Of a DNA stretch of 64,000 bases, positions 33,801-45,539 are shown in pieces. Source of the stretch: Microbotryomycetes sp. JL201 (lineage: Eukaryota; Basidiomycota; Microbotryomycetes). The stretch is from NCBI GenBank assembly GCA_033819885.1, contig JAQYUZ010000001.1:1-64000 (forward strand). The letters run 5' to 3'. Each line of letters starts with the position of its first letter. Position 1 is the stretch's first letter. The notes under the pieces were generated by a model, which did no database searches, was not told the DNA's origin, and saw only the letters and a list, made by a program, of their open reading frames with translations. A program made the position numbers and the translations under genes.

Positions 33801-36691
33801 CTCTTCCGATGGGATTCCGCCGCACTCTATCCCTCTGTTCTCCGTCAAACCCGGTGGCATAGCGGGTTACTTGTCGTCGATCAGTGGTTTCGCCTCATAC
33901 GTCGACATTACTGCCAAGACGGATTGTTACGTTGGGTTTTTGCCCGCAAAGGCGCTCGAGAGGATCATGGACAAACGACCGATTGTCTTGCTGACATTGG
34001 CTAAGCGATTGATCAGCTTGCTCTCGCCTCTGAGTGCGTTCTGCTATTGCACGTTGCGGCAATTGCTAACTCCTATATGTGTTAGTCTTACACATTGACT
34101 CTGCTCTCGACTGGCAACACGTCAGCGCTGGCCAAGTGCTGTACCGTGAAGGAGAACCTGCAAACTCCTTTTACATTGTGCGTGCAGAAACGAAGCGGCG
34201 TCTTTGCCTTGCTGACCTCCTTTGCAGGTCATCAATGGTCGACTTCGCTCTATCAATGAGAAGGCGGGTGGAGGTGTTCACATTCATAACGAATACGGCC
34301 AAGGCGAATCAGTTGGCGAACTTGATTGTATTACGGCATCCCCCCGACCATCGACTCTGCACGCCATCCGTGACACGGAGCTGGTCAGAATGCCGATGAC
34401 GCTGTTCAACGCAATCAGCGTCCGACACCCGCTCGTGACGATTCAGATCTCGAGAATTATCGCGTCGAGGTTGCGGCAGCAAGCGACGCCAACTCCGCAT
34501 GTTCCATTTTCTATTGGCAACGTCTCGCTCATGAACGAGACGGGCAGAAACAATCTCAACTTGAAGGTGATTTTTGGCTTGCCTAGTATTCGCTGCGCAC
34601 GACTAACCAATTTGTTCAGACGGTTGCCATCGTGCCTGTCAATCGCCACGTCCCCGTCGCTGCTTTTGCCGAGAAACTCTTCAACGCACTCGAAGGTATC
34701 GGCGCACCAACGAGCTATCTCAATCAAGCGACTGTCATGCAAGTACTCGGGCGTCATGCTTTCAGCAAGATGGGCACACTCAAGCTCGCCGGTTGGTTGA
34801 CAGAAACGGAACAAAAGTATAGGATCGTCATGTACGTTGCAGACACGGCTGTCAGTGCGCCGTGGACGCAGACTTGCATCAGACAGGTAAAGAGAATCTG
34901 GATTGATTCGGCAAGCGGACACTGACATGACGATTCTAGGCCGACTGCATCATGTTGGTTGCCGACGGAGGCAGCGATTCAGGCCTGGGCGAGTACGAAA
35001 AGCTGCTGGTGGGCATGAAGACGACGGCGAGGAAGGAGCTCGTGCTTTTGCACTCCGAGCGATACGTCGCTCCAGGAACGACTCGACCATGGCTCAAGGT
35101 GAGTATGATCAAGATGAAATCGAGGTGTGGCTGACAGAGTACGCGCATATGCAGAACCGTCCTTGGATTCACGCTCATCATCATGTCGAAATGATTGGTG
35201 CCACACCTGAAACACATCGCGCCGCAACGAACGATGATCCAGCACCTGTCGTCGCGCTTCGAAAAATTGCCAAACGTGTCGAAATTGAAATCACAAAGTA
35301 CAAGAAGTCGCGACCTCTGGTAGCTCCTCAACGTCCGCCTGCCGTCAACGACTTTGCTCGATTGGCCAGAAGGTTGTGTGGCAAAGCTATAGGTGTCGTC
35401 CTCGGTGGCGGCGGCGCGCGTGGTATTGCGCATATTGGCATGCTCAAGGCGCTTGGAGAGATGGGCATACCTGTCGATATGGTCGGGGGTACTTCAATCG
35501 GAGCATTCGTCGGAGGGTTGTACGCTCGCGAAGGAGAGCTAGTTTCAACGTTCGGAAGAGCCAAGAGATTCAGCGGGCGAATGTCGACATTGTGGAGGAT
35601 TTTGACGGACCTTACGTATCCGGTGGTTGCATACACGACAGGTAAACGCAATCAAGTCCTGTTTGGAGCCAACGTTGAGCTGACAACTGTCGTTGTGCAG
35701 GCCACGAATTCAACCGGGGTATCTACAAGTCCTTCTACGACGTCCACATCGAAGATATGTGAGCACGTTTCCCCAGTCTTTGCAATGCGAACCTTCCGTG
35801 CTAATGTTCGGTTTTGACGAAAGGTGGTTGCCTTACTTTTGCAACACTACCAACATCACTCACTCTCGCATGGACATCCACACAACGGGTTACGCTTGGA
35901 GGTACATTCGAGCGAGCATGTCACTTGCGGGCTTGTTACCACCTTTGTGCGACCGTGGAGACATGCTCGTCGACGGTGGCTACGTCGATAACTTGCCAGT
36001 CAGTTCTCAAGCCTTCACGATCCTCCTATTCCGGACAGACGCTGACGAATGCCGGCGTGGCTCAGGTCTCTGTGATGATGGCCATGGGAGCAGCTTCAGT
36101 TTTCGCGGTCGACGTTGGATCAGTTGACGACACGTCGCCCCGGTCGTATGGCGAGAGCGTATCGGGTTGGTGGTTATTGATCCAACGATGGAACCCTTTT
36201 GCTCCACCGAATCAAGTTCCAAACATTACAGAAATCCAGTCGAGGCTGACCTAGTGAGTTTGAAGATTTGGGTGATTCACCTCGTTACTGAGTCTGTCTT
36301 GGAACGCTCTACCAGCGTGTCGAGTGTGAAGATGCTCGAGGACGCCAAAGCTACGCCTGGGGTCTTGTACATGCGTATGCCTGTGAGTGTATCTGTCCTA
36401 TTTCAAACAGTAAGACAAGAACATTGTTGATCTCGCGATCGTTACAGGTAACTCAATTCGGCACTGTAAGCTTTCCCTCTCTCCTCTCTCGTAGGAGACT
36501 CTGACACTGGTGACGGTTCACAGATGGAATTTAAACGGTTCCTCGAGATTCTTGACGTCGGGTATGAGCACGCAACGAAACAGTTGTCTGAATGGTCAAA
36601 AGCTGGCAAGCTACCTACTGGCACTGAAGGACGAATGACGATTGAAAAAGTTCAGAAACGTGGACAGAGCATTCGTAGGAACTCGATTTGA
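30824..36691 (+). CDS. NTE1: Lysophospholipase NTE1 (neuropathy target esterase, patatin domain)
   Basis: Starts [14 protein letters not shown]; the first exons encode membrane segments ([34 protein letters not shown]) that anchor it in the ER. Three cyclic-nucleotide-binding-like domains follow: [40 protein letters not shown], and [18 protein letters not shown] after an intron. Long Ser/Thr-rich linkers lie between them. The C-terminal patatin domain has the oxyanion loop [17 protein letters not shown], nucleophile motif [12 protein letters not shown] (GTSIG, Ser), and the Asp of the dyad in [12 protein letters not shown]. The end ([15 protein letters not shown]) matches the family. Many short introns interrupt the gene, which spans 5.9 kb. 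NTE1 deacylates phosphatidylcholine and lysophosphatidylcholine to glycerophosphocholine at the ER and lipid droplets. The LDAH-like gene lies 430 bp upstream on the same strand; both concern lipid droplets, perhaps by chance. Confidence 0.94.
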
Positions 36692-36797
36692 AAGCGGGCA
36701 GCACCAGATAGCGTTGGACTCAGATGACAGCACGTCAGTCGAGGATGCAATGCACAGCAGTGCCATTGTTACAACAGATGCGGTGTCGAGACGATAT

Positions 36798-38728
36798 TTA
36801 GTCAAAGACAATCTTTTTGCCTTTGGGTGCGGTAGCAGAGACGAGTTGGAGAGCTTCTTGAGCCCTTTTCTTGGCTTGCCAACTTGGATGCAAACCTTCG
36901 TCGTCTTCCTTCTTTTTGATATCTCTGCGTTGCCAGCCCGCTTTGGCTGGTTGCGAGACGCCGCCGGGAGGATTTTTGGCTGAAGAGACGGCTTCTGCCG
37001 CCTTGACTGCCACGACAGGCACGATCGACTTTGAGCTTTCGTACGTGACCGTTCTTCTCCTTTTCTTGTTGACGTCGACCGCGATCGCGTTCGGATTGGC
37101 AGATCCACCTGGAGCAGTCTTTGGATCGAATGGCTTTTCTTCTTGTTTACGTTTCTTTTTGTCTTGCAGTTCACGTTCCTTCTTTGTGAGTGCAGGGCTT
37201 GTGCCAAGTTGTTTGGCGATATGCTTTGCTCCAGAGCCATACTTTTTCTCCCAAATGCTTCGAAAAAGGAAAAGGATTGAGAGTCAGCCGCTAGTATGTG
37301 CGAAGGACCTGATCGGCAAAAACTGACGCTTGACGTGCACGTTGGCCTCTTCTGTTCTTCCTCTGCTTCTTTTCGTTTCTTTCGTCGTCTTTGATCCACT
37401 TTGCGTCTTCGCCGTCAGAGTCGGAATAAGAAATGTAACCGGCAGCCAGCGTAGGCAGGAACGTCGAGCTCGAAGCCATCTTTGTCGGTTTAGCGTTTGC
37501 GCGGGATGAATCTAGTTGCGCCAACTTTCGAGGCTCCTGAGCCTGTCGAAGACGTTTGGGCGAGATTGGAATGGACGAGTCTGACGCCTTGTCCGATTCG
37601 TCTGCGCTCTCGTCACCAGATCCAGCTACCAGTGCATCTTCATCGTCAGACTCTGACCAGTCGCCTTGACTGTCATCATCGTCCTCGCCACCATTCAAAC
37701 GAGCCAACTCCCTCTCTACTTCGTCATCATCAATCGCAGATCCGAGCTCGTTGTCTGATACGTCGTTTTCATCCTCATGACCGCTCAGTTCTGCGTCATC
37801 GTCGTTGTCGTCACTCAAGGACTTGTCCATGTTCTTGCTCGCGTGCTTTTCGATCTGTCTCGCCCTATCTGGGTTGACCGTGATTCCCTTGGTCTTTTGA
37901 CCTTGTTGCTCGTCTTCCTCCTGATGTTCGTCGACGACTCCGATCCTTTTCTTGAACCCGTTGACGCACTCGTCCCAACTTTCCTTGACCACCTTGTTGG
38001 CCAAAACTCTGTTGCGTGCTTTGCCCTGCACCGTTGTCGGGTCTGATTGCTTTTTTGTGGGCTCCATAGATACCGAAGAGGACTTGAATTGCGAAGAAAA
38101 AGCAGTCGACAATGAGGATGTCAACAGCGATGAGTGGGGCTTGAGGAATGCGAGTTTCGAGAATCGAGCCGAGAGGATTTGGAACGGGATCTCTTCAATG
38201 GACAAGGACTGGATGAGATAGGAGTTTGAGTGTTTGATGTGATTGTGATGCTGTCAGTGAATCACCTTGAGCGCCGTAAATTGAGCTTCAAGCTGCCCAA
38301 CGAGCTCGTTGTCGACTTTGCCCTCTTTTGGTTCTCTGAGGGGCGGGACAAAGTCAAGGTCTTGCCTTTCAGTGTTGACACCGCTCAGACTGACCTCGCC
38401 TGCTTGAGTTTGCGCGCGATTTTCTGCGTTTCAAACGTCCGCGACTTTTTGACGGCCTTGTGGAGCACTTTGAGCGCATGATGCTGCCGTGTAGACGCAT
38501 GTGAGAATGTGTTACTATACAGGAGACCAGCTTGGGCGCGTACAAGGTACTGTTCAAGGCTGCGTTGGATGTCTTGCGGCTTGGCACTTTGCGCGCCGTC
38601 AAACTTGCGCCGTTTGCCATGCTGCTAGACATCATACATACTTCAACAATGATCCAGGCATGCACACATCCAGTCATACTTACCTGCTGCGTCCCGACGT
38701 TGGCGTCTCTGGCCCGTTTGTAAGCCAT
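36798..38728 (-). CDS. BUD22: BUD22-family ribosome biogenesis protein
   Basis: Exon 1 (38728-38684) encodes MAYKRARDANVGTQQ. The next exons give HHALKVLHKAVKKSRTFETQ, KIARKLKQAREPKEGKVDNE and LVGQLEAQFTALK, the N-terminal helical BUD22/SRFBP1 region; the third junction fits best with a 59-nt intron ending CCCCTCAG. The middle is highly acidic (DDDEVERELARLNGGEDDDD and neighbouring stretches), as in many nucleolar factors. After RRGQRARQ and SIWEKKYGSGAKHIAKQLG it ends LHPSWQAKKRAQEALQL followed by GKKIVFD, the diagnostic BUD22 C-terminus. Yeast Bud22 belongs to the SSU processome and is needed for 18S rRNA processing. The gene is tail-to-tail with NTE1 (106 bp between stops). Confidence 0.88.
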
Positions 38729-38810
38729 GGCGTAATGTATTGCGAGGGGTCAAAGCTCAAAAAGTGCTCGAGCGAGTTTACAACAACATTCCGTGATACA
38801 TTTACGCAGT

Positions 38811-39770
38811 CTATTCTGGCTCTTGATCTAGCTGTTCCTGTAACCTGTCCGCCATCTCGTACAGCTTCTCGTCTCGTGCCAACTTGATCATGTTGCTCAG
38901 CGTGTGGTGGCGTCCTCCCTTGTCGCTAGACAAGCTCTCCTTTAGTCTTCTCAGCTGCAGCAATCGTCGGTTCGACTCTTTCATCTTGGCGGGATCGCTC
39001 AACCAATCTTGACACGCGTCGCAGAGGCAGCTAAAATGAAAACACCTTTCTAGCTCTTCTCGTCGCGACTCTATCGAATCAAATTCGAACGGGACCTGCC
39101 GAAACAAGTAGATGTCAGCGGCAAACGCGGGATTAGCGCATTCACGCCCGCAGACTGACTCCGAGGTATGGCCAAGTCAGCTCTTGGCCCTGTTCGATAT
39201 CTCTGACGGCAAACAGCGAAAACGTTTTCGACTGGGCATCGTACTGAGGCCTCGTGAGGCATGGCCGACACGCAGAGTTGAACCGCGACAGAGTCAAGAA
39301 CATGCCTCCGGTCTCGTCAACAGTTCTGCAAAGCCAGCAGAGTCAGTACCCTCAAGTTCTGAACAAGGACGAGCTAGGACTGACGACACGGCGTTGGTGG
39401 CAAAGATACCGTACGCGCGCGGTAGCTCTGGCCTCGTGTTTGCCAGGTCCCAGTACTCTTGCTGCTGCTCTGGTGTCTTGAACTTGAGCTGCCTCGTAAT
39501 GTTCTTGTCCAAAAAGTGCTCGAGCGTCGGTGCCTCCTCGTCTTCGTCGCTGTCGCCTTCGACGGGGGTCGGTCCAGATGCTCCTGACTGCAACCGTTGG
39601 AACAGGTAGCTCTGCAGCGGTGCGTCGACCGTCAAGAGCGGCTTTTCGCGCAAGACGAGCTGGCCTTTGCGGATGCGTCGTGTGCTGAATGCGCCCAAGA
39701 ACCCGGCTTTCGTCTGACGAATCTCGTACGTGGGCTCACCGTCGAGCATGACGAGTTCGCAGCTTGCCAT
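38811..39770 (-). CDS. SET-domain protein (SMYD/SET5-like lysine methyltransferase)
   Basis: Starts MASCELVMLDGEPTYEIRQT. The SET N-flank reads KAGFLGAFSTRRIRKGQLVL, the usual GxGxxA-type opening, with an acidic insert (EGDSDEDEEA) before the core. The core continues RFNSACRPCLTRP (position of the NHSCxPN motif), TFSLFAVRDIEQGQELTWPY (the I..GEE.T.Y element), then a post-SET cysteine cluster CFHFSCLCDAC. A helical tail ends at 38811. The core Asn-His-Ser-Cys motif reads NSAC here, so the histidine usual in this motif is replaced; methyl transfer could still work as the Asn and the later Tyr remain. About 3 exons. The family methylates histones or ribosome-associated proteins; the substrate is unknown. 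It is divergent from the phytochelatin synthase gene with 137 bp between starts. Confidence 0.85.
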
Positions 39771-39792
39771 GTTGATGGAAGCGTGTTGAGAG

Positions 39793-39802
39793 GTCACGTG
39801 AC
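39793..39802. promoter_or_regulatory. Palindromic E-box GTCACGTGAC in a divergent promoter
   Basis: The perfect 10-bp palindrome GTCACGTGAC lies between the SET gene start (39770, minus) and the phytochelatin synthase start (39908, plus). It could serve both genes. It matches the site of yeast Cbf1, which controls sulfur/methionine genes. That would make sense for phytochelatin synthase, whose substrate is glutathione. The regulatory link is inference. Confidence 0.5.
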
Positions 39803-39907
39803 GCGGCGGCTGCGCGTGGCGAAAGCGCAAACTAAAGGACGGCCCTTTCACGCCTGTACCGCATCGCTGCCTCGCTCACCAACCTGCCGCGGCTAATCTC
39901 AGACACG

Positions 39908-41529
39908 TTGTTGGCGCGTTCGACCTTTCTGCACGGCCCTGCCAGCCGTCGCTTGACGACAGCGAGGGTTGCGGTGCGCGATTTGTGCCGAGCGCGTTCC
40001 GCCGCCACTGCTACAGTCGCGTCCCGTACAACTGGTCACGCGCTGGGCGCACGGCAATTGGCAACCATGACCGCACCTCTCATCATTCCAGCCACGCCTG
40101 CAACGACCATGCAGGCCGGCGGCAGCCCGACGTTCTACAAGCGTCCATTGCCACAACAATGCATCGCATTCAGCTCTGCCGAAGGGAAAGTCATGTTCAA
40201 AAACAGCTTGGACGAAGGAAACCTAGACACGTACTTTCTACTCGCAGGCAAGTCGGTTCACTTCTCCGGTTGCCACCCTTTCAAGTCTAACTGCCTACTT
40301 ACGATACCCGCATACTCTCTACAGGCCAGTTCCTTACCCAGAATGAACCGGCATACTGCGGCTTGGGCACCTTGTGCATGATCCTGAACGCACTCGAAAT
40401 TGACCCGCAACGAAAATGGCGAGGGCCATGGAGGTGGTACGACCAATCGATGCTGGACTGCTGTCGTCCCCTCGAAGCAGTCGCACAAGTTGGTATCACG
40501 TTGAACGAGTTCACTTGCTTGGCGAGGTGCAATGGTCTCAAAGCGACTGTCACGTCTCCCCGCTTGGACCAAGACGCCGAAGCGAGGCAGGCTGGATTGG
40601 CAAAGTTTCGTCAAGATTTGAAACGAGCGACAAATGACGGGCACGGTCAAGGGCACGTCCACAGCATCATGGCCATCTCGTACAGTCGCAAGACGCTTGG
40701 TCAGACAGGCGACGGTCATTTTTCACCCGTCGGCGCCTACTCTGAGAAAGACGACATGGTCTTGATCTTGGACGTGGCCAGATTCAAATACCCAGCTTAT
40801 TGGATCCCGGTCGAGCTTGCGTACGACTCAATGCTGCCGATAGACAAGGCAACTGGCCAGCCGAGAGGTTACTGCATGTTGTCGCCCCTGCCCGTAACCG
40901 ATGTAGGATCTGTGTCTGGTCCGCTGTCCATGACGACGCTCAGTCTCAACAAGGTGCGCATGCCACCATTCGCCTCTCGCCACAATACACTTGCTGACTA
41001 GATCCTCCGTGTACAGTCGACGTGGGCTGCCTTATCCTCGTCATTGCAAAAAGTTTTGCTCGCACTACCAAGACAAGCAACCGTCACAGAGTTGCTCGAG
41101 CACCTCGCTTCTCACCTCGCATCGTATCCAACCCAGCCGGTCTCCCCCCGACCTACCTCGTCTGCGTCCTCTGCCAACCTGACGACCGACCTCGAACCGT
41201 TGCTCAAGCACACGTCGCTTTACAAAGCCGTCGGACAACAAGTCCCGCCTCTGACCACCTTGTTCCTTTTGACCCTTTTATCACCGAGATCAAGTCTGCG
41301 CCACTTTATCCAACCTTCGCTCCAATCCGAACTCGATTCCGTCTATTCGTCTACAATCTCTTCCACTTTCGAGAACGACGAGAACCAGCTCATTGCCAAA
41401 GAGGTCGAATTCTTGTCGAGGCAGTTGAGCGCATTGGGTGAATGTTGTAGAGCGGAAGAGAGGGACGGTGCTCAGGTCAATTGTGGTTGTTCGGGACCAA
41501 AGACGGCGTCGAAAGCAATCGCGAATTAG
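39908..41529 (+). CDS. PCS1: Phytochelatin synthase (glutathione gamma-glutamylcysteinyltransferase)
   Basis: Exons 39908-40247, 40325-40953 and 41017-41529 total 1482 nt (493 aa). The catalytic domain is very well kept: TQNEPAYCGLGTL (nucleophile Cys), RKWRGPWRWYDQSMLDCC, QTGDGHFSPVGAY (catalytic His), and LDVARFKYPAYWIPVEL (catalytic Asp). It makes phytochelatins, (gamma-Glu-Cys)n-Gly, from glutathione in response to Cd and other metals. The less conserved C-terminal half ends with CCRAEERDGAQVNCGC, a Cys cluster in the metal-sensing region. The first ~55 residues are Arg/Ala/Ser/Thr-rich with almost no acids and look like a mitochondrial presequence; an internal ATG (MTAPLIIP) would give a cytosolic form. 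The first intron has a GC donor. The gene is known in plants, S. pombe, some animals and only some fungi. Confidence 0.95.
40248..40324 (+). other. GC-AG intron in phytochelatin synthase
   Basis: The exon ends CTACTCGCAG and the intron starts GCAAGT (AG|GCAAGT, the strongest form of GC donor); it ends CTCTACAG. Only this junction gives the expected LLAGQFLTQNEPAYCG. It is the second GC-AG intron in the window. Confidence 0.75.
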
Positions 41530-41717
41530 ACTGATATTATGACGCATCATGTTGTTTGTAATGATTGCATTGAACTGGACTCGAAGATGTGCGACCGCTT
41601 CCTGTCTCAGCGAGTGAACCTCGCAACGTGGTTTTCGTTTCGCCTCGCCTTAAGAGCCCGAAAGGCAGCGAAACACCATGCAAAAAGAATGAGTACAACA
41701 TTTCACTAAAGGGAAAC

Positions 41718-44700
41718 CTAAATCTCGACTCTCGAATCCTGAGACTGCTTCAGCTGATCCGACTGTGCGTCCTCTGGTTCGGTCAAGTCGAAACCCCAAC
41801 CTTCTTCATCATCAGCCGTGTCATCACGGGCGCCTTGAACGGAAACTTCTTCTTGCCTTTCGGACCCGCCAAGACTCGGGACGACACTCGAAGGAGATTG
41901 CTCGCTCGTGGCGGCGATTTGATTCAGATCCGACTTGATCTCGCTCTGCTCTGATCCTGATTCGTCAGGACGTGGCGGCAAGGCAGGCGGCAGGATTGAC
42001 GGAGATGCCTCGACAGAGGGATCGGATTTCATGACGGGCTTTCCGTGTTTAGCTACCGGCTCGTTCGCTGGATCGATAGTCTTCAGCACGTCCTCCTTCG
42101 GGTTGCTAGACTCTGCCGCCCCGGATGACTGGGCAGGTTCTGGATCTGCGGGCGGCGCACTTTGTCCTCCTTTCTCTTTCGTCGTCGCATCCGGCTTCAA
42201 CAGCCCCTCCAACTCTTTCTCGCTTCCCTCCTTGTCTTTTCTCGGTGGCAAAACAGGCGGCCCTGTCAAACTCGTCTGCGATGCCCGATCGTTACCTTGC
42301 TTCTTCTCCCCTGCAGCCAAATGGTCTCTCGCGACAGCTTGCCTGTGACTTTCGTCCCTAATACCAGGAATAGACATCATCGTCATGGCTTTGTAAGCTC
42401 GAGGTTGTTGACCCGTCATGGCGCCTGCTCCTCCGCCTCCAGGTGGTGAGCTTGTCAACATTGAAGGCTGAGAGGGGAACGTTGTCGTTGCCGTCGTGAG
42501 CTTCGTCGTAGGCGACGCAGCAGTAGGGTTAAAGTGACCCGCCGAGGAAGGTGAAGATGACAATGATGCAGTCCTGTTGCGAACAACGCCAGCTCCCAAG
42601 GGTGACGTTCCAGGGGATCCGCTGCTTGAAACTTGTCGACTCCTACCGCCACCAACTGCAGCAGCAGAGGTTGACGAACCTGGAACCGAAATAGGCGCAG
42701 ACGTCGATCCATAGTAATCTCCAGTCTTGTTTGTCTTGCTTGCTCTGTAATCTCTGTACGTTTCGCCGTGCTCGACCGCATGAGCTGGACTGGATCCAGG
42801 AACGACGCTCGAGCCATCTTGCATCGGACTCGTCGTCGGATCGAATTCATCTACCTCACCAGCAGCAGCGGCAGCAGCTGCAGCTCGCCGTGCTTGCCAA
42901 TTTGCTCCCCACCGTTTCATTGTATCTTTTGCTTGGGCGACCCCGGCTGCGAGAGCTTGTTTGTCTGCAGCTTTCGTTCGCCAAGAAGCGAGAAGAGATG
43001 CCGTCGTGGCTGTCGAACCAGAGTCGACAGATTGCGAAACTTGATGCGTAGGCCGACGAGGTGGAGGCGGCGGAGTTTCAGCTTTGACGAACGATGGTCG
43101 AGATGGAACCGGTGGCGGGCGAGGTTTCTCCGTCGCTACTGGCGGTCCGGCGATAGGATCTTCTCGTTCTTGCAGGGGAGAACTCGACGAGGGTGCCGAT
43201 TGAGACGTCTGTGATGGCTCGCTAACAGACGTAGATCCTGTCGAGCTCGAAGGAATGACCAGAGCTTCAACGCTTTCGGCTGGCGACGCCGAATATATCG
43301 TCGATCGCTCTGGTCCTGAGGCTGCTAACGACGCAGTCTCGCTCACATCAACGGCGAAACCTTCTTTCGACAAGCTGTCAAGTTCTGGTGTCGATGCTGA
43401 CGCAACCTTTTGCGGCGCCGTCAGAGACAACGCCGAAAGCTGCTCAGGCGTCGGGGCAGCAGCTGTCCTGACCTGACCAAAGACATCACTCGTCTCTGTT
43501 GATCCGGTGTCGGCAGTCAAGACGACCTGCTGTCGTCGTTCCTGCTCTTCCTTGGCGCGCTCTCGCTCCCGGCTTCGTGCTCGCTTCTCGAGCAAGTCTT
43601 TCAGCCTCGTAGCCGAGTCTTCACTCTTGAGGTCTGTAGATGCGGTGCTTGTACCAGCGGGGCTCGATCTCCCACCATTGGAGGAACTCTGAGCCGTTCC
43701 AGCCTTTGCCGAAGTTCCAAACCAGGATCGACGCTTGTCTCCCGCTCCAGTGCCGTTGACGACATTTTGGGTTGCCTCTTTCAAAGACTTTGTATCTCTC
43801 CACGATGATAGACTGAAGCCAGACAAACTTGATGTCGTGGACGCTGTGCTGCTCCTGGCAGGCATCGATTTGACCGATGCAGCGTCATCGCCTACGCTTG
43901 AGGTTCTTGCTCGTCCCCTTGTTCGGGCCGTATTGGACGTTACAGCAGAGGTCATCGCGTCTCCGACTTTCAAATCAGAGACGGTGGGTACGAGCTCGCC
44001 TTCCAAGTCTTCAGGCTCGCCATGAAGATCGTCCGTAACCGGGACCGCTTCGTCTCCTACGACGGCAGCCGTCGCGTTGATGTTTCGTTCTTTCCTCAAT
44101 GCGTCTCCCCAGATGCCTCCACGAGTGCTGAAAGGTCGAGAGTTGAAGAACGACAAGTCATCCATGTGTGGCAGGACTATGGATTCGAGAATCTGTTGAG
44201 ACACACCGGTCAGGTCGTTGCCGTTTTCAAAGTCATGTCACTGCACACTTACTACTTCTCGAATCCGTGACTCGATGGGGCTTGTGATCATACTCCATTT
44301 GATCTGCCTCGTCGACACAACCGGCTCAACGTTTAATACCATCTTTGGCATCGCTGTGAACCCAAACCAAACCCTATTGCTGGGTGGCTTTTTCACCTTC
44401 AACAACAAAGTTCCCTCCAGCTCCTTCAACACGACAGCCAACACCAATCTGACAGAGTAAGGTTTGAATCTTGAACCAAGATTGATGGTTGCGACTGTTT
44501 CGATCGTGATTCGAAATTCGCCAAAGTACGACACGTGAACTTCCATGGAAGCATCTCCTTCGCTCGTCAACTCTTTCAACATGGGTTTCGTAAACAATGG
44601 CGAGTTCGAGCCAACGTTGACTTCACGAACTTGGATTTCCGAAAGGATCGACGGCGTCTTGACGCGTTTCAACTTGCGCACGATCCTAGACGTAATGTAC

Positions 44701-45539
44701 TCTTCCAACGTCGACGTGCGGTACACCGACATGAAAATTCTGCCAACGAGAGCATTGAACCAGCGCATCGGGATCGAGTCCGGTTGCTGGTCGATGGCGT
44801 CGACGAGAGCCGCCATGTCGTCAGGGTCAAACAAGCTCTTATCCTTCTCAAGCACTGATGTAGTATCAGGCTTCGAGAGTTTAGACGCTTGCACGAGCGA
44901 ATGGTACCAGTCTTCCTTGTCAGAGTTGACTCTCGCGAACAAGAACCAGGGCCATGGCTTGCCCGTCTGCATGTCGTTCGTCTTTTCCAACGAGCTGAGA
45001 TGATGTTCGGCCATGTCAAATTCCTTTTCAGAATTTCCGGCAACAGGCTTGAGCGCTATCGCGTTGCGCTTGACGAATAGTTCGCCGTCGAGGTTGCCTT
45101 CGGGGTAGATGACGACCTGATGGGCCGACACTTCGACTGCAGCCCAGCAGTCTTTTTGATCTTCATTGTCGTACAAGAACAAGATGTTTTGCTTGAGCAC
45201 AGCATAGAATTTTTCTTTTGGTTTTGAGCGTCTTGCATCCCGTGAGCGATTGTCCATGAAGGAGCGGTAGCCGGACGTGATCATGCCGACATAAGTGCCG
45301 TTGGATTCGAGAAGAGGCTCATATGTGCGCCTGATTGTTAGCCATCCTGCCCTGTACAGCGAGACGGGCTCTGCATCGTCTTCGGAGATTGCCTGTGGCG
45401 TTGGGATACCGGTCTTGCCAGGCAGATGCACCACGGGTGACGTGTAGAACAGCAGGCCAAGCACGACAGCGATGACTGTCGGTACGAGTGTGATGCCGCC
45501 GACGAGGAACGCGACAAACAAGGCAAAGGCGCTGAACAT
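41718..45539 (-). CDS. NVJ2/TEX2-type lipid-transfer protein (TM, PH, SMP domains) with long disordered tail
   Basis: Exon 1 (45539-44253, 429 codons) and exon 2 (44192-41718) give 1253 aa. The N-terminus has two closely spaced hydrophobic segments (MFSAFALFVAFLVGGITLVP, VIAVVLGLLFY), an ER membrane hairpin or anchor. A PH-like domain follows (AGWLTIRRTYEPLLESNGT to about residue 220), then an SMP-LTD domain: RWFNALVGRIFMSVYRTSTL, SEIQVREVNVGSNSPLFTKP, VSYFGEFRITIETVATINLG. This matches Nvj2 (yeast ER-vacuole contact) and TEX2. SMP domains move phospholipids or ceramides between membranes. The last ~800 residues are Ser/Thr/Pro-rich, lack a recognised fold, and end in an acidic stretch with a W/F residue pair (EEGWGFDLTEPED), which could be a peptide ligand. 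The start at MFSAF is preferred over an in-frame ATG 38 codons upstream. Confidence 0.85.

Noticed and set aside
38369-38728. Unspliced 119-codon reading of the BUD22 5' region
   Set aside because: It ignores three introns; the spliced reading gives the conserved BUD22 N-terminus.
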